64,000 bases of DNA from JBEVOS01 sp044226655 (GCA_044226655.1 JBGAGO010000002.1:1-64000), one strand, 5' to 3'. Positions 16,826 through 26,838 are shown, counted from the first letter of the stretch. Notes: generated by a model not told the origin, from the letters alone. Translations and numbers: made by a program.

Positions 16826-17289
16826 CGTCGTCCGTCCTGGTCGCCATTCGCGTGCGCGCCACCCCGCAACAGGCCTTCGATGTGTTCACGCAGGAGATCG
16901 CGCTGTGGTGGCGGCCCAGCGGCTTGTTTGAGGTCACGCCGCGCGGCGACGGCGAGCTGGCGTTCGAAGGCGGTCCCGATGGCCGGCTGATCACCAAACT
17001 GCCCAATGGACGCATCTACGAAATCGGCAAGATCACGGCTTGGGAGCCAGGCGCGCGCCTGGCGTTCACCTGGCGCCAGGCGAGCTTCACGCCCGACCAA
17101 GCGACGCATGTCGAGGTGCGCTTCGAAGCCGTGGGCGAGGAGACACGCGTCAGCATCGATCACCAAGGCTGGGCCGAGATCCCGCGCGAGCACGTGGCGC
17201 GGCACGGCTTCCCCGACCACGCGACCCTCCAGCGCGCCGCCGAATGGTGGCGCGCGAGCCTGGAGGCCTTTCGCGCCCGGGCGAAATAG
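16822..17289 (+). CDS. SRPBCC (AHSA1-like) domain protein
   Basis: A 155-residue protein of the START/Bet v1-like fold. The N-terminal VAIRVRATPQQAFDVFTQEI, a central AWEPGARLAFTWR strand and a C-terminal helix with WWRASLEAF fit the AHSA1 group, which binds hydrophobic ligands or acts as an Hsp90 co-factor; the ligand is unknown. The start is GTG overlapping the previous stop (GTGA). Confidence 0.82.
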   Translation: MTSSVLVAIRVRATPQQAFDVFTQEIALWWRPSGLFEVTPRGDGELAFEGGPDGRLITKLPNGRIYEIGKITAWEPGARLAFTWRQASFTPDQATHVEVRFEAVGEETRVSIDHQGWAEIPREHVARHGFPDHATLQRAAEWWRASLEAFRARAK

Positions 17290-17345
17290 GCGCGCCATGT
17301 TTCCGCCACGGGGCCGCACAAGATGCGCGCCAGCGGAGGTATCCG

Positions 17346-18794
<1,449 letters not shown>

Positions 18795-18882
18795 GCGGTC
18801 GGCGGTCGGCGGCACATGCCAAAACCGGCGGAGAAGCTGCGGTTCAGTTGCCGCTCGCCGTCCGCGGTCGCATATCTGGCGC

Positions 18883-20190
18883 ATGGCTGATCTGTTCCAG
18901 GCTGCAGGATTGGAGGAGGAGGCGCCGCGCCCGCTCGCCGACCGTTTGCGTCCGCAGCGGATCGATGAGGTGGTCGGACAGGACCATTTGCTGGCGGCGG
19001 AAGCGCCGATCGGGCGGATGCTGGCCCAAAAGCGGCTGGCCTCGATGATCCTTTGGGGGCCGCCGGGCGTCGGCAAGACCACGATCGCGCGCCTGCTGGC
19101 GGACCAGGCCGGTCTGGAGTTTCAGCAGATCTCGGCTGTGTTCTCGGGCGTCGCGGATTTGAAGAAGGCTTTCGAGACCGCGCGCGGCCGGCGCGGGATC
19201 GGCAAGGGTACGTTGCTGTTCGTCGATGAAATCCACCGCTTCAATCGCGCGCAGCAGGACGGCTTCTTACCGTATGTCGAACAGGGCGTGGTGACGCTTG
19301 TCGGCGCGACCACGGAGAACCCGAGCTTCGAGATCAACGCGGCGCTCTTGTCGCGCGCGCAAGTGTTCGTGCTGAAGCGGCTCGACGGCGCGGCGTTGGA
19401 AACTCTGCTCCAACGCGCCGAAGCGTTGATGAAGAACAAGCTGCCGCTCACCGAAGACGCCCGTGTTGCGCTCTGCAATCTCGCGGACGGCGACGGGCGC
19501 TATCTGCTGACGTTGGCGGAGGAGTTGTTCGCATTGCCCGCGCGTGCGCCGCTGACTCCGGGTGAGCTTGGCGCCTTTCTGCAGAAGCGCGCGCCCGCTT
19601 ACGACAAGGATCGCGAGGAGCACTACAATCTCATTTCGGCGCTGCATAAGAGCATGCGCGGTTCCGATCCGGACGCGGCGCTCTATTGGCTCGCGCGCAT
19701 GATCGCGGGCGGTGAAGACCTGCTGTTCATCGCGCGCCGCTTGGTGCGGGCCGCCGCGGAAGACGTCGGGCTCGCCGATCCCACGGCGCTCTTGATCGCC
19801 AACGCCGCCAAGGACGCCGTGCATTTTCTTGGGCCCCCCGAAGCAGAACTGCATTTGGCGCAGGCCGTCATTCATCTCGCCACGGCGCCGAAATCCAATG
19901 CGGCCTACGTCGCTTGGGGCGCGGCGCGGCGCGCGGCGGAGGAGACCGGCGCGCTGGGCCCGCCCATGCACATCCGCAATGCGCCGACGCGCCTCATGAA
20001 GGAATTAGGCTATGGCGCAGGCTACGCCTACGACCACGACGCCGAAGGCGGCTTTTCGGGCCAAAGCTATTTTCCCGACGAGATGGCGCCGCGTGTTTTC
20101 TACGAGCCCAAGGGCGATGGCCGCGAGGCCCCGATCAAACAGCGCCTCGACTCCTGGCGTGCGCTGCGCGCGGCGAAGTCCAGTTCGTGA
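18883..20190 (+). CDS. rarA: Replication-associated recombination protein RarA (MgsA)
   Basis: A 435-residue AAA+ ATPase related to clamp loaders, acting at stalled replication forks. RPLADRLRPQRIDEVVGQDH at the N-terminus, Walker A GPPGVGKT (residues 59-66), Walker B LLFVDEIHRFN, sensor VGATTENPSFEIN and the C-terminal tetramerisation region with HIRNAPTRLMKELGYGAGY are all present. It overlaps the next gene by 4 nt (GTGA). Confidence 0.96.
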   Translation: MADLFQAAGLEEEAPRPLADRLRPQRIDEVVGQDHLLAAEAPIGRMLAQKRLASMILWGPPGVGKTTIARLLADQAGLEFQQISAVFSGVADLKKAFETARGRRGIGKGTLLFVDEIHRFNRAQQDGFLPYVEQGVVTLVGATTENPSFEINAALLSRAQVFVLKRLDGAALETLLQRAEALMKNKLPLTEDARVALCNLADGDGRYLLTLAEELFALPARAPLTPGELGAFLQKRAPAYDKDREEHYNLISALHKSMRGSDPDAALYWLARMIAGGEDLLFIARRLVRAAAEDVGLADPTALLIANAAKDAVHFLGPPEAELHLAQAVIHLATAPKSNAAYVAWGAARRAAEETGALGPPMHIRNAPTRLMKELGYGAGYAYDHDAEGGFSGQSYFPDEMAPRVFYEPKGDGREAPIKQRLDSWRALRAAKSSS

Positions 20191-20882
20191 GCGCAGGGCT
20201 TAAGGTCCTCTACGAAGACAAGCATGTGCTGGCCTTCGACAAGCCGTCGGGCCTCGCCGTGCAGGGCGGCTCCGGCGTCCGCGAGAGCCTGGAGGATTTG
20301 CTGCGGGCCTACGCGAAATCGAACGGCAAGGCGCCGCGCCTCGTGCATCGGCTGGACCAGGAGACAAGCGGCGTCATCATCGTCGCCCGCACCAAGCCGG
20401 CCGCCGCGTTTTTCTCTGAAGCCTTTGCGGGACGCGACGTCGAAAAACGATATGTGGCGCTCGCCTGCGGCGGCGCGCTGACGCCGCCCTCCGGTGTGAT
20501 CGACGCGCCGCTCCGGAAGGCGCAGCGGAAGGGGCTCGACATCATGGAGGTCGCACGCGCCGGCGAACCGGCGGCGCAGAGCGCACGGACCGCCTATCAG
20601 ATGATCGATGCATCCGCGCTCGCCGCCCTTGTCTCGCTCGCGCCGGAAACCGGGCGCATGCACCAGCTGCGCGCCCATCTCGCGAGCCTTGGGCGGCCGA
20701 TCGCCGGCGACGGCAAATATGGCGGCCTGTTCGCGCTGGGCGCTGTCGCCATCCCCCGCCTGCTGCTGCACGCGGCGGCGATCGATGCGCCGCACCCCGA
20801 TGGCGGGCGCATCGTCATCGACGCGCCCCTGCCGCGCGATTTCGCAGCCGTTTTGGAGGCGCTCGGGCTTTCCCAGCCATGA
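20187..20882 (+). CDS. RluA-family pseudouridine synthase without S4 domain
   Basis: A 231-residue rRNA/tRNA uridine isomerase. Motif II with the catalytic aspartate is seen in HRLDQETSGVIIVAR; ETGRMHQLRAHLASLGRPI is motif III. It starts straight at the catalytic domain, so it lacks the N-terminal S4 RNA-binding domain that its paralogue at 21291 has. GTG start overlapping the rarA stop. The target uridine cannot be told from sequence. Confidence 0.9.
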   Translation: MSAGLKVLYEDKHVLAFDKPSGLAVQGGSGVRESLEDLLRAYAKSNGKAPRLVHRLDQETSGVIIVARTKPAAAFFSEAFAGRDVEKRYVALACGGALTPPSGVIDAPLRKAQRKGLDIMEVARAGEPAAQSARTAYQMIDASALAALVSLAPETGRMHQLRAHLASLGRPIAGDGKYGGLFALGAVAIPRLLLHAAAIDAPHPDGGRIVIDAPLPRDFAAVLEALGLSQP

Positions 20883-20922
20883 CGACCTTTGCAGCGCGCG
20901 CGCGAGCCCATAGGACAAGGCG

Positions 20923-21294
20923 ATGCTGAACTTTGCTCTGGTGGCGATTGGCGGCGCCGTGGGCGCGATGACGCGCTACGGCGTGGGCGTCCTCTCCGTG
21001 AGCCTTGGCGTGGCGGGATTTCCCTGGGCGACGCTCGGCATCAACGTTGTGGGCGGGTTTGCAATGGGCCTGCTCGCCGGCGCGCTGAGCGAGGGCGGCG
21101 CCGCGCTGCGGCTGCTTCTGGGCGTGGGCGTGCTCGGCGGTTTCACGACGTTCTCTGCGTTTTCGCTCGATGCGGTGCGGCTCATGGAGGCGGACGATCT
21201 CGGCGGCGCCGCAGCCTACGTCTTATTGTCTGTCGTGCTCTCGATCGGCGGTTGTTGGTTGGGCTTGATGCTGGCGCGCGGGCTTTCTGCATGA
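20923..21294 (+). CDS. crcB: Fluoride ion channel CrcB/Fluc
   Basis: A 123-residue four-helix protein that exports fluoride as a dual-topology dimer. Family hallmarks: GGAVGAMTRYGVG in helix 1, GINVVGGFAMG in helix 2 and GGFTTFSAFS in the helix 3 break that lines the pore and binds sodium. Only 40 nt precede it, so there is no room for a fluoride riboswitch. It overlaps the next gene by 4 nt. Confidence 0.95.
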   Translation: MLNFALVAIGGAVGAMTRYGVGVLSVSLGVAGFPWATLGINVVGGFAMGLLAGALSEGGAALRLLLGVGVLGGFTTFSAFSLDAVRLMEADDLGGAAAYVLLSVVLSIGGCWLGLMLARGLSA

Positions 21295-22283
21295 AGGCGG
21301 TGCTGACCATTCCCGTGAAGGACGACGACGGCGAGGTCCGTGTCGATCGCTGGTTCAAGCGCCGCTTTCCGGCGCTGACCCAGGGCCAGATCGAAAAATT
21401 GTTGCGCACGGGCCAGGTGCGCGTCGATGGCGCGCGCGTGAAGGCCAGCGATCGCCTGTCGCCCGGCCAGATCGTACGCGTGCCGCCGCTTCCCAGCGCC
21501 GAGCCGCGCGCGCCGAGCGCGGCCAAGCACAAGGACGAGGACTTCATCCGCGGCCTTGTCATCTATCGCGACGACGACGTGATCGTGCTCAACAAGCCCG
21601 CGGGTTTGGCCGTCCAAGGCGGCGCGAAGACGACACGCCATATCGACGGTATGTTGGGCGGATTGAAATTCGAACGCGAGGACAAGCCGAAGCTGGTGCA
21701 TCGCCTCGATCGCGATACGTCAGGCTGCCTAGTGCTGGCGCGCCATCCGCGCGCCGCCGCCGCGCTGGGCGCGGCGCTGCGCGCCCGCGACGGCGACAAA
21801 ATCTATTGGGCGATCGTGGCGGGCCGACCGCACCCGCTCGACGGCGAAATTCGCGGCTGGATGCGCAAGGCGCCCGGGCCGGCGGACGCGGACCGCGAAA
21901 TGATGCAGCGCTGCACGCAGCAGGACGAAGGCGCCGTGCACGCCGTGACGCAATATTCGGTGCTCTCGGACGCCGGCGGCAAGGCGAGTTGGGTCGCGCT
22001 CAAGCCGGTCACCGGGCGTACGCACCAATTGCGTTTTCACATGGCCGAGATCGGCTGCGCCATCCTCGGCGACCCCAAATACAAGTGCGACCGCGAAGCG
22101 CCGCATGGGCTTCCGAAGGGGCTCATGCTGCATGCGCGCGCGCTACGTCTGCCGCATCCGACCAAGGGCGTACTGAAGGTCGAAGCGCCCTTGCCGCCGC
22201 ACATGATCGCGGCGTTTGAAGAGCTCGGCTTCAACGCCAAGGATGCGAAGAATCCGTTTGCGCCGTTCGAGGCCGCGCGATGA
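21291..22283 (+). CDS. RluC/RluD-type pseudouridine synthase with S4 domain
   Basis: A 330-residue enzyme. Residues about 15-75 are an S4 RNA-binding domain (VDRWFKRRFPALTQGQIEKL, GQVRVDGARVKASDRL). The catalytic domain has HRLDRDTSGCLVLAR with the active-site Asp and TGRTHQLRFHMAEIG. Most like RluC, which modifies 23S rRNA, but the target is inferred. It overlaps crcB and the ATP12 gene by 4 nt each. Confidence 0.92.
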   Translation: MKAVLTIPVKDDDGEVRVDRWFKRRFPALTQGQIEKLLRTGQVRVDGARVKASDRLSPGQIVRVPPLPSAEPRAPSAAKHKDEDFIRGLVIYRDDDVIVLNKPAGLAVQGGAKTTRHIDGMLGGLKFEREDKPKLVHRLDRDTSGCLVLARHPRAAAALGAALRARDGDKIYWAIVAGRPHPLDGEIRGWMRKAPGPADADREMMQRCTQQDEGAVHAVTQYSVLSDAGGKASWVALKPVTGRTHQLRFHMAEIGCAILGDPKYKCDREAPHGLPKGLMLHARALRLPHPTKGVLKVEAPLPPHMIAAFEELGFNAKDAKNPFAPFEAAR

Positions 22284-22984
22284 CGAACGCGGCGCGAAAA
22301 TTCTACAAGGCCGCGGCCGCGATGGAACATCCGGACGGCTTCGCAGTCGCGCTGGACGGACGGGTGTTGCGTGCGCCGGGCGGTGGCGTCTTCATCACGC
22401 CGACGCGCGCGCTCGCGGCGGCCTGCGCGGCGGAATGGGATGCGCAGGGCGAGTCGATCGCGCCGATCACGATGCCGCTCACGCGCCTCTGCAATGTCGC
22501 GATCGAGCGCACGCCGCACACGCATGGCGCGGTCGCGGGCCATGTCGGCTCTTATGCGGAGACCGATCTCGTCAGCCATCGCGCCCAAGCGCCGGCTTCT
22601 TTGGTGGCGCGCCAGGCGGGCGCTTGGGATCCGCTGATCGCCTGGATGGACGCGACCTATGCGGTGCGCTTGCCCGTCGTCACCGGCATTGCGCCGGCGC
22701 CCGTCGAGGAGCGCATGCGCCGCCGGGTGGAGGAGGTTGCGGACGGGCTCGACGATTTCCGGCTGACCGGCCTTGCGCATACGGCCGGACTGGCCGGCTC
22801 GGCCGCCATCGCCTTCGCGCTGATGCACAATCGGCTCGATGCGCGCACCGCGTTCGATGCGGCCTGTCTCGACGATCTCTTCGGCCTCGAAACCTGGGGC
22901 GAAGACGAGTTGGCGCGCGAGCGCCTGGCGAACATCTTTCTTGAATTTCAAGCATTGCAGCGCTTCTTTCAGGCGCTCGAATAG
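22280..22984 (+). CDS. ATP12-family F1-ATPase assembly chaperone
   Basis: A 234-residue homologue of mitochondrial Atp12, which binds the F1 alpha subunit before assembly. Family signatures: RKFYKAAAAMEHPDGFAVALDGR near the start (first 20 residues diagnostic), PLTRLCNVAIER, ETDLVSHRAQAP and WDPLIAWMDATY. It is typically alphaproteobacterial, matching the mitochondrial ancestry of the family. It follows the rluC-like gene by a 4-nt overlap. Confidence 0.92.
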   Translation: MTNAARKFYKAAAAMEHPDGFAVALDGRVLRAPGGGVFITPTRALAAACAAEWDAQGESIAPITMPLTRLCNVAIERTPHTHGAVAGHVGSYAETDLVSHRAQAPASLVARQAGAWDPLIAWMDATYAVRLPVVTGIAPAPVEERMRRRVEEVADGLDDFRLTGLAHTAGLAGSAAIAFALMHNRLDARTAFDAACLDDLFGLETWGEDELARERLANIFLEFQALQRFFQALE

Positions 22985-23000
22985 GTCTCAGAGGGGCGAC

Positions 23001-24533
23001 ATGAAGGACATTATCGAGGCGCTGGAGGGCAAGCGCGACGCCGCGCGCGCCGGCGGCGGCCAAAGGCGCATGGAGAGCCAGCACGCCAAGGGCAAGCTGA
23101 CCGCGCGCGAGCGGATCGACCTCCTGCTCGATGAAGGCTCGTTCGAAGAATTCGACATGTTCGTCGAACATCGCAGCCACGATTTCGGCATGGCCGATCA
23201 GAAAATCCCCGGCGATGGCGTCGTCACCGGCTGGGGGACCGTGAACGGGCGCCTGGTCTATGTGTTCTCCAAGGATTTCACGGTTTTTGGCGGCTCGCTC
23301 TCGATGGCGCATGCCGAGAAGATCGTGAAGGTGCAGGACATGGCGATCCAGAACGGCGCGCCTGTCGTCGGCATTTTCGATGCGGGCGGCGCGCGCATTC
23401 AAGAAGGCGTCGACAGCCTCGCCGGCTACGCCGACATCTTCATGCGCAACATTCTGGGCTCGGGCGTCGTGCCGCAAATCAGCGTCATCATGGGGCCGTG
23501 CGCGGGCGGCGATGTCTATTCGCCGGCGATGACCGATTTCATCTTCATGGTGAAAGATACGTCCTACATGTACGTGACCGGCCCCGATGTCGTGAAAACC
23601 GTCACGAATGAAACGGTCACGCATGAAGAGCTTGGCGGCTGGCGTGTGCACGCCGTGAAATCTGGCGTCGTCGACGGCGCCTTCGAGAACGATTTCGAGA
23701 CGCTCTTCCAGATGCGGCGGCTGATCGATTTCCTGCCGCTGTCGAACCGCGAAAAGCCGCCCGTGCGTGAAACGCGCGACGATCCCGAGCGCGTGGAGCC
23801 CTCGCTCGATCGGCTCATCCCCGACAATCCGAACAAGCCCTACGACATGAAGGAGCTGATCGAGAAGGTGGCCGATGAGGGCGATTTTTTCGAGATCGGC
23901 GATCAGTTCGGCAAAAATATCATCACGGGCTTCGGGCGCATGGATGGCGCGACCGTCGGCTTCGTGGCCAACCAGCCGATGAGCCTCGCCGGCGTGCTTG
24001 ATATCGATGCGAGCCGCAAGGCGGGGCGTTTCGTTCGCTTCTGCGATGCGTTCGGCATTCCGATCATCACCTTCGTGGACGTGCCCGGCTTCTTGCCCGG
24101 CACCCGCCAGGAGCAGGGCGGCCTCATCAAGCACGGCGCCAAATTGCTGTTCGCCTATGGCGAAGCCACGGTGCCGAAGGTGACGGTGGTGACGCGCAAG
24201 GCCTATGGCGGCGCCTATGACGTGATGGGCTCGAAGCATCTGCGCGGCGACATCAATTACGCCTGGCCGTCGGCTGAAATTGCAGTGATGGGCGCCAAAG
24301 GGGCGGTCGAAATCATCTTCCGGCAGGATTTGAACGATCCCGCCAAGATCGACGCACATACGGACGATTACAAAGCCCGCTTCTCAAATCCGTTCGTCGC
24401 CGCCAGCCGCGGTTATCTCGATGACGTCATCATGCCGAGCGAAACGCGCAAGCGCATCGTGCGGGCCTTGAAGGCGCTTAAGAACAAGAAGCTCGAGAAC
24501 CCCTGGAAGAAGCACGACAACATTCCGCTTTAG
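23001..24533 (+). CDS. pccB: Acyl-CoA (propionyl-CoA) carboxylase beta subunit
   Basis: A 510-residue carboxyltransferase subunit that moves the carboxyl group from biotin to acyl-CoA. QHAKGKLTARERIDLLLDEG at the N-terminus, GIFDAGGARIQEGVDSLAGY and the oxyanion-hole MGPCAGGDVYSPA, then GIPIITFVDVPGFLPGT and KAYGGAYDVMGSKHL in the second crotonase half. The sequence best fits PccB, in methylmalonyl-CoA metabolism. No alpha (biotin) subunit is nearby. The ATG at 23001 is preceded by GAGGGG. Confidence 0.93.
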   Translation: MKDIIEALEGKRDAARAGGGQRRMESQHAKGKLTARERIDLLLDEGSFEEFDMFVEHRSHDFGMADQKIPGDGVVTGWGTVNGRLVYVFSKDFTVFGGSLSMAHAEKIVKVQDMAIQNGAPVVGIFDAGGARIQEGVDSLAGYADIFMRNILGSGVVPQISVIMGPCAGGDVYSPAMTDFIFMVKDTSYMYVTGPDVVKTVTNETVTHEELGGWRVHAVKSGVVDGAFENDFETLFQMRRLIDFLPLSNREKPPVRETRDDPERVEPSLDRLIPDNPNKPYDMKELIEKVADEGDFFEIGDQFGKNIITGFGRMDGATVGFVANQPMSLAGVLDIDASRKAGRFVRFCDAFGIPIITFVDVPGFLPGTRQEQGGLIKHGAKLLFAYGEATVPKVTVVTRKAYGGAYDVMGSKHLRGDINYAWPSAEIAVMGAKGAVEIIFRQDLNDPAKIDAHTDDYKARFSNPFVAASRGYLDDVIMPSETRKRIVRALKALKNKKLENPWKKHDNIPL

Positions 24534-24553
24534 TCGCGGGCCATAGGGTGATC

Positions 24554-25054
24554 ATGCGCGCGCAATTCATCGCGATCGGACTGGCCCTTCTGGGGCTGAC
24601 AATGGCTGCGCCGAACAGCTACGCCGCGCTACAGCGGCAGGCCGTGGATGATGGGCTCTATGTCCACGAGGGATACGACGCCCGTCGCGATCCGCGCGAA
24701 GATTTGCGCGTCGCGATCGCGCGGGCCCAGGAGAGCCATAAGCGCATTCTTCTGGAGGTCGGCGGCAATTGGTGCGTGTGGTGCCATATTCTCGACCGCT
24801 ATCTCACGGTGAACCGCGATGTGCGGACCGTATTCCGCGAGACGTTCGTGGTCGTCAAAGTGCATTGGAGCCGGGATCAGCGGAACGAGGCGTTCCTGCG
24901 CAATTATCCGCAATCGAGCGGCTATCCCGATTTCATTATCCTCGACAGCGACGGCCGCTTCCTTGGCACGCAAGACACATCCCAGCTTGAAGAGGGCCGC
25001 GGCTACAGCAATGCGCGGATGATCGCGTTCGCGCAGCGCTGGCGCCGCCGTTGA
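24554..25054 (+). CDS. Exported thioredoxin-fold protein with CVWC motif
   Basis: A 166-residue protein. An N-terminal signal peptide (about 20 residues, ending near NSYA) precedes a thioredoxin-like domain with GNWCVWCHILDRYL, where the two cysteines form a CxxC redox site, and SGYPDFIILDSDGRFLGTQD, with the usual cis-Pro region. It resembles the thioredoxin_7/DsbD-gamma-like group. A GTG at 24548 would add two residues, but AGGG is better spaced for the ATG at 24554. Substrate unknown. Confidence 0.82.
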   Translation: MRAQFIAIGLALLGLTMAAPNSYAALQRQAVDDGLYVHEGYDARRDPREDLRVAIARAQESHKRILLEVGGNWCVWCHILDRYLTVNRDVRTVFRETFVVVKVHWSRDQRNEAFLRNYPQSSGYPDFIILDSDGRFLGTQDTSQLEEGRGYSNARMIAFAQRWRRR

Positions 25055-25195
25055 TCAGCAGCCGTAGAGGTGCGCGAAACGGGCGATGGCCTCGTGCGCG
25101 CCGGGCCAATAGAGCCAGCTCAACCAGGCGGCGGTGGCGCCGATCGTGAGGCCGACAAGGGCGTCTGTCCCGTCGCGAATATCGATGAAGCTCAT
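25055..25195 (-). CDS. 46-residue single-span membrane protein downstream of pspC
   Basis: A small ORF found by reading the reverse strand: MSFIDIRDGT, one hydrophobic helix (about residues 12-31) containing three Trp, then a short amphipathic tail ending LYGC. Its ATG overlaps the stop of the 60-residue gene by 4 nt, so it appears to be the last gene of the padR-pspC operon. The pattern W-x2-W-x-Y-x-P-x-A-H-x-A-I is shared without gaps with the upstream gene and with the C-terminus of PspC. Its stop codon lies in TGATCA, which also holds the stop of the thioredoxin-like gene. Confidence 0.6.
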   Translation of the reverse strand: MSFIDIRDGTDALVGLTIGATAAWLSWLYWPGAHEAIARFAHLYGC

Positions 25196-25374
25196 GACGC
25201 CATCCCCCGCGTCAGCCAATGAAATCCGTAGACCAGCGCGTCACGCGCTTCCGGCGAATAGCTCCAGATCGCCCAGAGCGCGCCGGCGAAACCCGTCCAC
25301 CAAACCAAGGCCATCAGCGCCGCGCGCCGCATCATCGCGCCGCATTCGGGCGCATCCTCGCTCACCATGGTCAT
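25192..25374 (-). CDS. 60-residue single-span membrane protein between pspC and the 46-residue gene
   Basis: The ATG at 25374 overlaps the pspC stop by 4 nt and has GGAGGT 6 nt upstream, a strong ribosome-binding site. The protein has a short soluble start, one membrane helix (about residues 17-39, rich in Trp and Ala) and an amphipathic tail with SPEARDALVYGFHWL. That tail aligns with the end of PspC and with the 46-residue protein. Function unknown; coupling suggests it acts with PspC. Confidence 0.7.
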   Translation of the reverse strand: MTMVSEDAPECGAMMRRAALMALVWWTGFAGALWAIWSYSPEARDALVYGFHWLTRGMAS

Positions 25375-26468
25375 GATTGAACCTCCACGAAGAGATGCCT
25401 GAGCCACGCAATGGCTTGCTCGATCGCCAGATGGGCTTCGGGAATGAAGCGCCAGGCGAGCCAGACGAAGAGCGCGATCAGCAGCAGCGTCACCAGACCA
25501 TCGAGCGGATCATCGCCGTGGGCGCGCCCGCTGATCGCGCGATAGGACGCGCGGCGGATGGCGCGAAGCGGAAACGCGAACACCGAATAGATCAACGCCA
25601 AAGCGAGAATGACGACCCAGATCGGCGCCGTCGCAATCGGCGCAAAGCCGAGCACGGCCCCCGTCGTCACCAGGCTGAAGATCGCCGCGAGAAACGCGAT
25701 GGTGAGCGCGGCGCTGACGATGCCGAACGTGATCGCGATGAGCCCGGCGAAGATCTGCGTCACGTAACCCACGGGCGGTCCCGGTTCATACGCGCTTTGC
25801 CTTCGCCAGCTCCGTTGTTCGCGCCAATAGCGGCGTTCGGCCTTGCGCGCCCATTTCCACTGGCGCCACCCGCCGCGCGCCTCGAAATCCGAATAGCGCC
25901 GCTTGGCTTCGTCGATGACGCCTTGCGCGTTGAAGGGCACGCCGTGCGCGGCCGCCCATTCCTCTGATGTGCTCGCCGATGGGATGACGAACATCATGAT
26001 GATGTAGACGAGAACGGCGAGCAGGTTGGTGAAGATCGCGGCCAGGATCCAGATGACGCGGATGACGTTCACGTCGAGATCGAAATAAGCCGCAAGGCCC
26101 GTGCAGACGCCGCTGATCTGCGCGCCTTCCTTGAGCCTGTAGAGGCGCTTGCGCGGCGCGGCTCCAGACGAGGCCGCCGCAGTGCGCGGCTCGGCCTCGG
26201 CATGGGCGGCCTCTTCGCCGCCGACGGGGCCCATTTCCGACAAGATGCGGGTCATCTCATCGCCTGTGACGACCTGTTTGTGCGCGCTCATATAGGTCGC
26301 GCACTTGTCCGCGATGGCCTGTTCGAGATCGCCGACGATTTCTGTCCTGTCGGGATTTCCGTCCAAGGAATCTTCCGCGCGCGCCATATAGGCCCGCAGC
26401 GCGTCATAGGCGGCTTCTTCGAGCTGGTAGGCCCGGCCGTTCAAATTCACGGAGACCACGCGTTCCAT
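25371..26468 (-). CDS. PspC-domain envelope-stress protein
   Basis: A 365-residue protein. Residues about 1-85 are a cytosolic helical region (DLEQAIADKCATYM) of the kind fused to PspC domains. The PspC domain is about 108-165 (KRLYRLKEGAQISGVCTGLAAYFDLD in part, then the IRVIWILAAIFTNLLAVLVY helix). Further membrane segments follow near 235-260, 265-295 and 330-350. PspC proteins sense envelope stress in phage-shock systems; there is no pspA here. It is preceded by padR (2-nt gap) and followed by two tiny membrane genes. Confidence 0.85.
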   Translation of the reverse strand: MERVVSVNLNGRAYQLEEAAYDALRAYMARAEDSLDGNPDRTEIVGDLEQAIADKCATYMSAHKQVVTGDEMTRILSEMGPVGGEEAAHAEAEPRTAAASSGAAPRKRLYRLKEGAQISGVCTGLAAYFDLDVNVIRVIWILAAIFTNLLAVLVYIIMMFVIPSASTSEEWAAAHGVPFNAQGVIDEAKRRYSDFEARGGWRQWKWARKAERRYWREQRSWRRQSAYEPGPPVGYVTQIFAGLIAITFGIVSAALTIAFLAAIFSLVTTGAVLGFAPIATAPIWVVILALALIYSVFAFPLRAIRRASYRAISGRAHGDDPLDGLVTLLLIALFVWLAWRFIPEAHLAIEQAIAWLRHLFVEVQS

Positions 26469-26470
26469 GA

Positions 26471-26794
26471 TCAGCGCCCCAATCCCTCAATGGTGTCGTT
26501 GAGATGCCGCCAATAAGCGGCGAGTTCTGCGAGATGCGCTGCGCCCTTCGGCGTCAGGCGGTAGTATTTCCGCGGCGGGCCGGCCTCGCTCTCGACCCAC
26601 TCATATTCGACGAGTTCTTCACGCCGCAGCCGCGAGAGCAGCGGGTAAAGCGTGCCTTCCTGTGTGGCGAAATCCGTCGCGCCCAGGCGCGCCAGAATGT
26701 CGGCGGCGTAGACCGTCGCGCCCGAGATGATCCGCAGGATCGCGAATTCGAGCAGGCCCTTGCGCAGGGCGGCGAATTTTTCCTCGGCTTCCAC
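26471..26794 (-). CDS. PadR-family transcriptional regulator
   Basis: A 107-residue repressor. The PadR winged helix is clear: LRKGLLEFAILRIISG, QEGTLYPLLSRLRREELV and GPPRKYYRLTPKGAAHL. The start is GTG at 26794. PadR genes paired with PspC are common, and the repressor probably controls this operon through the palindrome at 26819-26838, 25 nt upstream. Its inducer is unknown. Confidence 0.92.
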   Translation of the reverse strand: MEAEEKFAALRKGLLEFAILRIISGATVYAADILARLGATDFATQEGTLYPLLSRLRREELVEYEWVESEAGPPRKYYRLTPKGAAHLAELAAYWRHLNDTIEGLGR

Positions 26795-26818
26795 GCTGCC
26801 GATTTGGACCCGAGAAGC

Positions 26819-26838
26819 TACCTTGTCAAGACAAGGTA
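26819..26838. promoter_or_regulatory. Palindromic operator upstream of padR
   Basis: Perfect 9-bp inverted repeat TACCTTGTC / GACAAGGTA separated by AA. It lies 24-44 nt before the padR start and includes a TTGACA hexamer on the reverse strand. The size and symmetry fit a PadR dimer site, suggesting autoregulation of padR-pspC and the two small genes. Confidence 0.7.

Noticed and set aside
20883..20922. Fluoride riboswitch before crcB
   Set aside because: The gap is only 40 nt and shows none of the pseudoknot elements.
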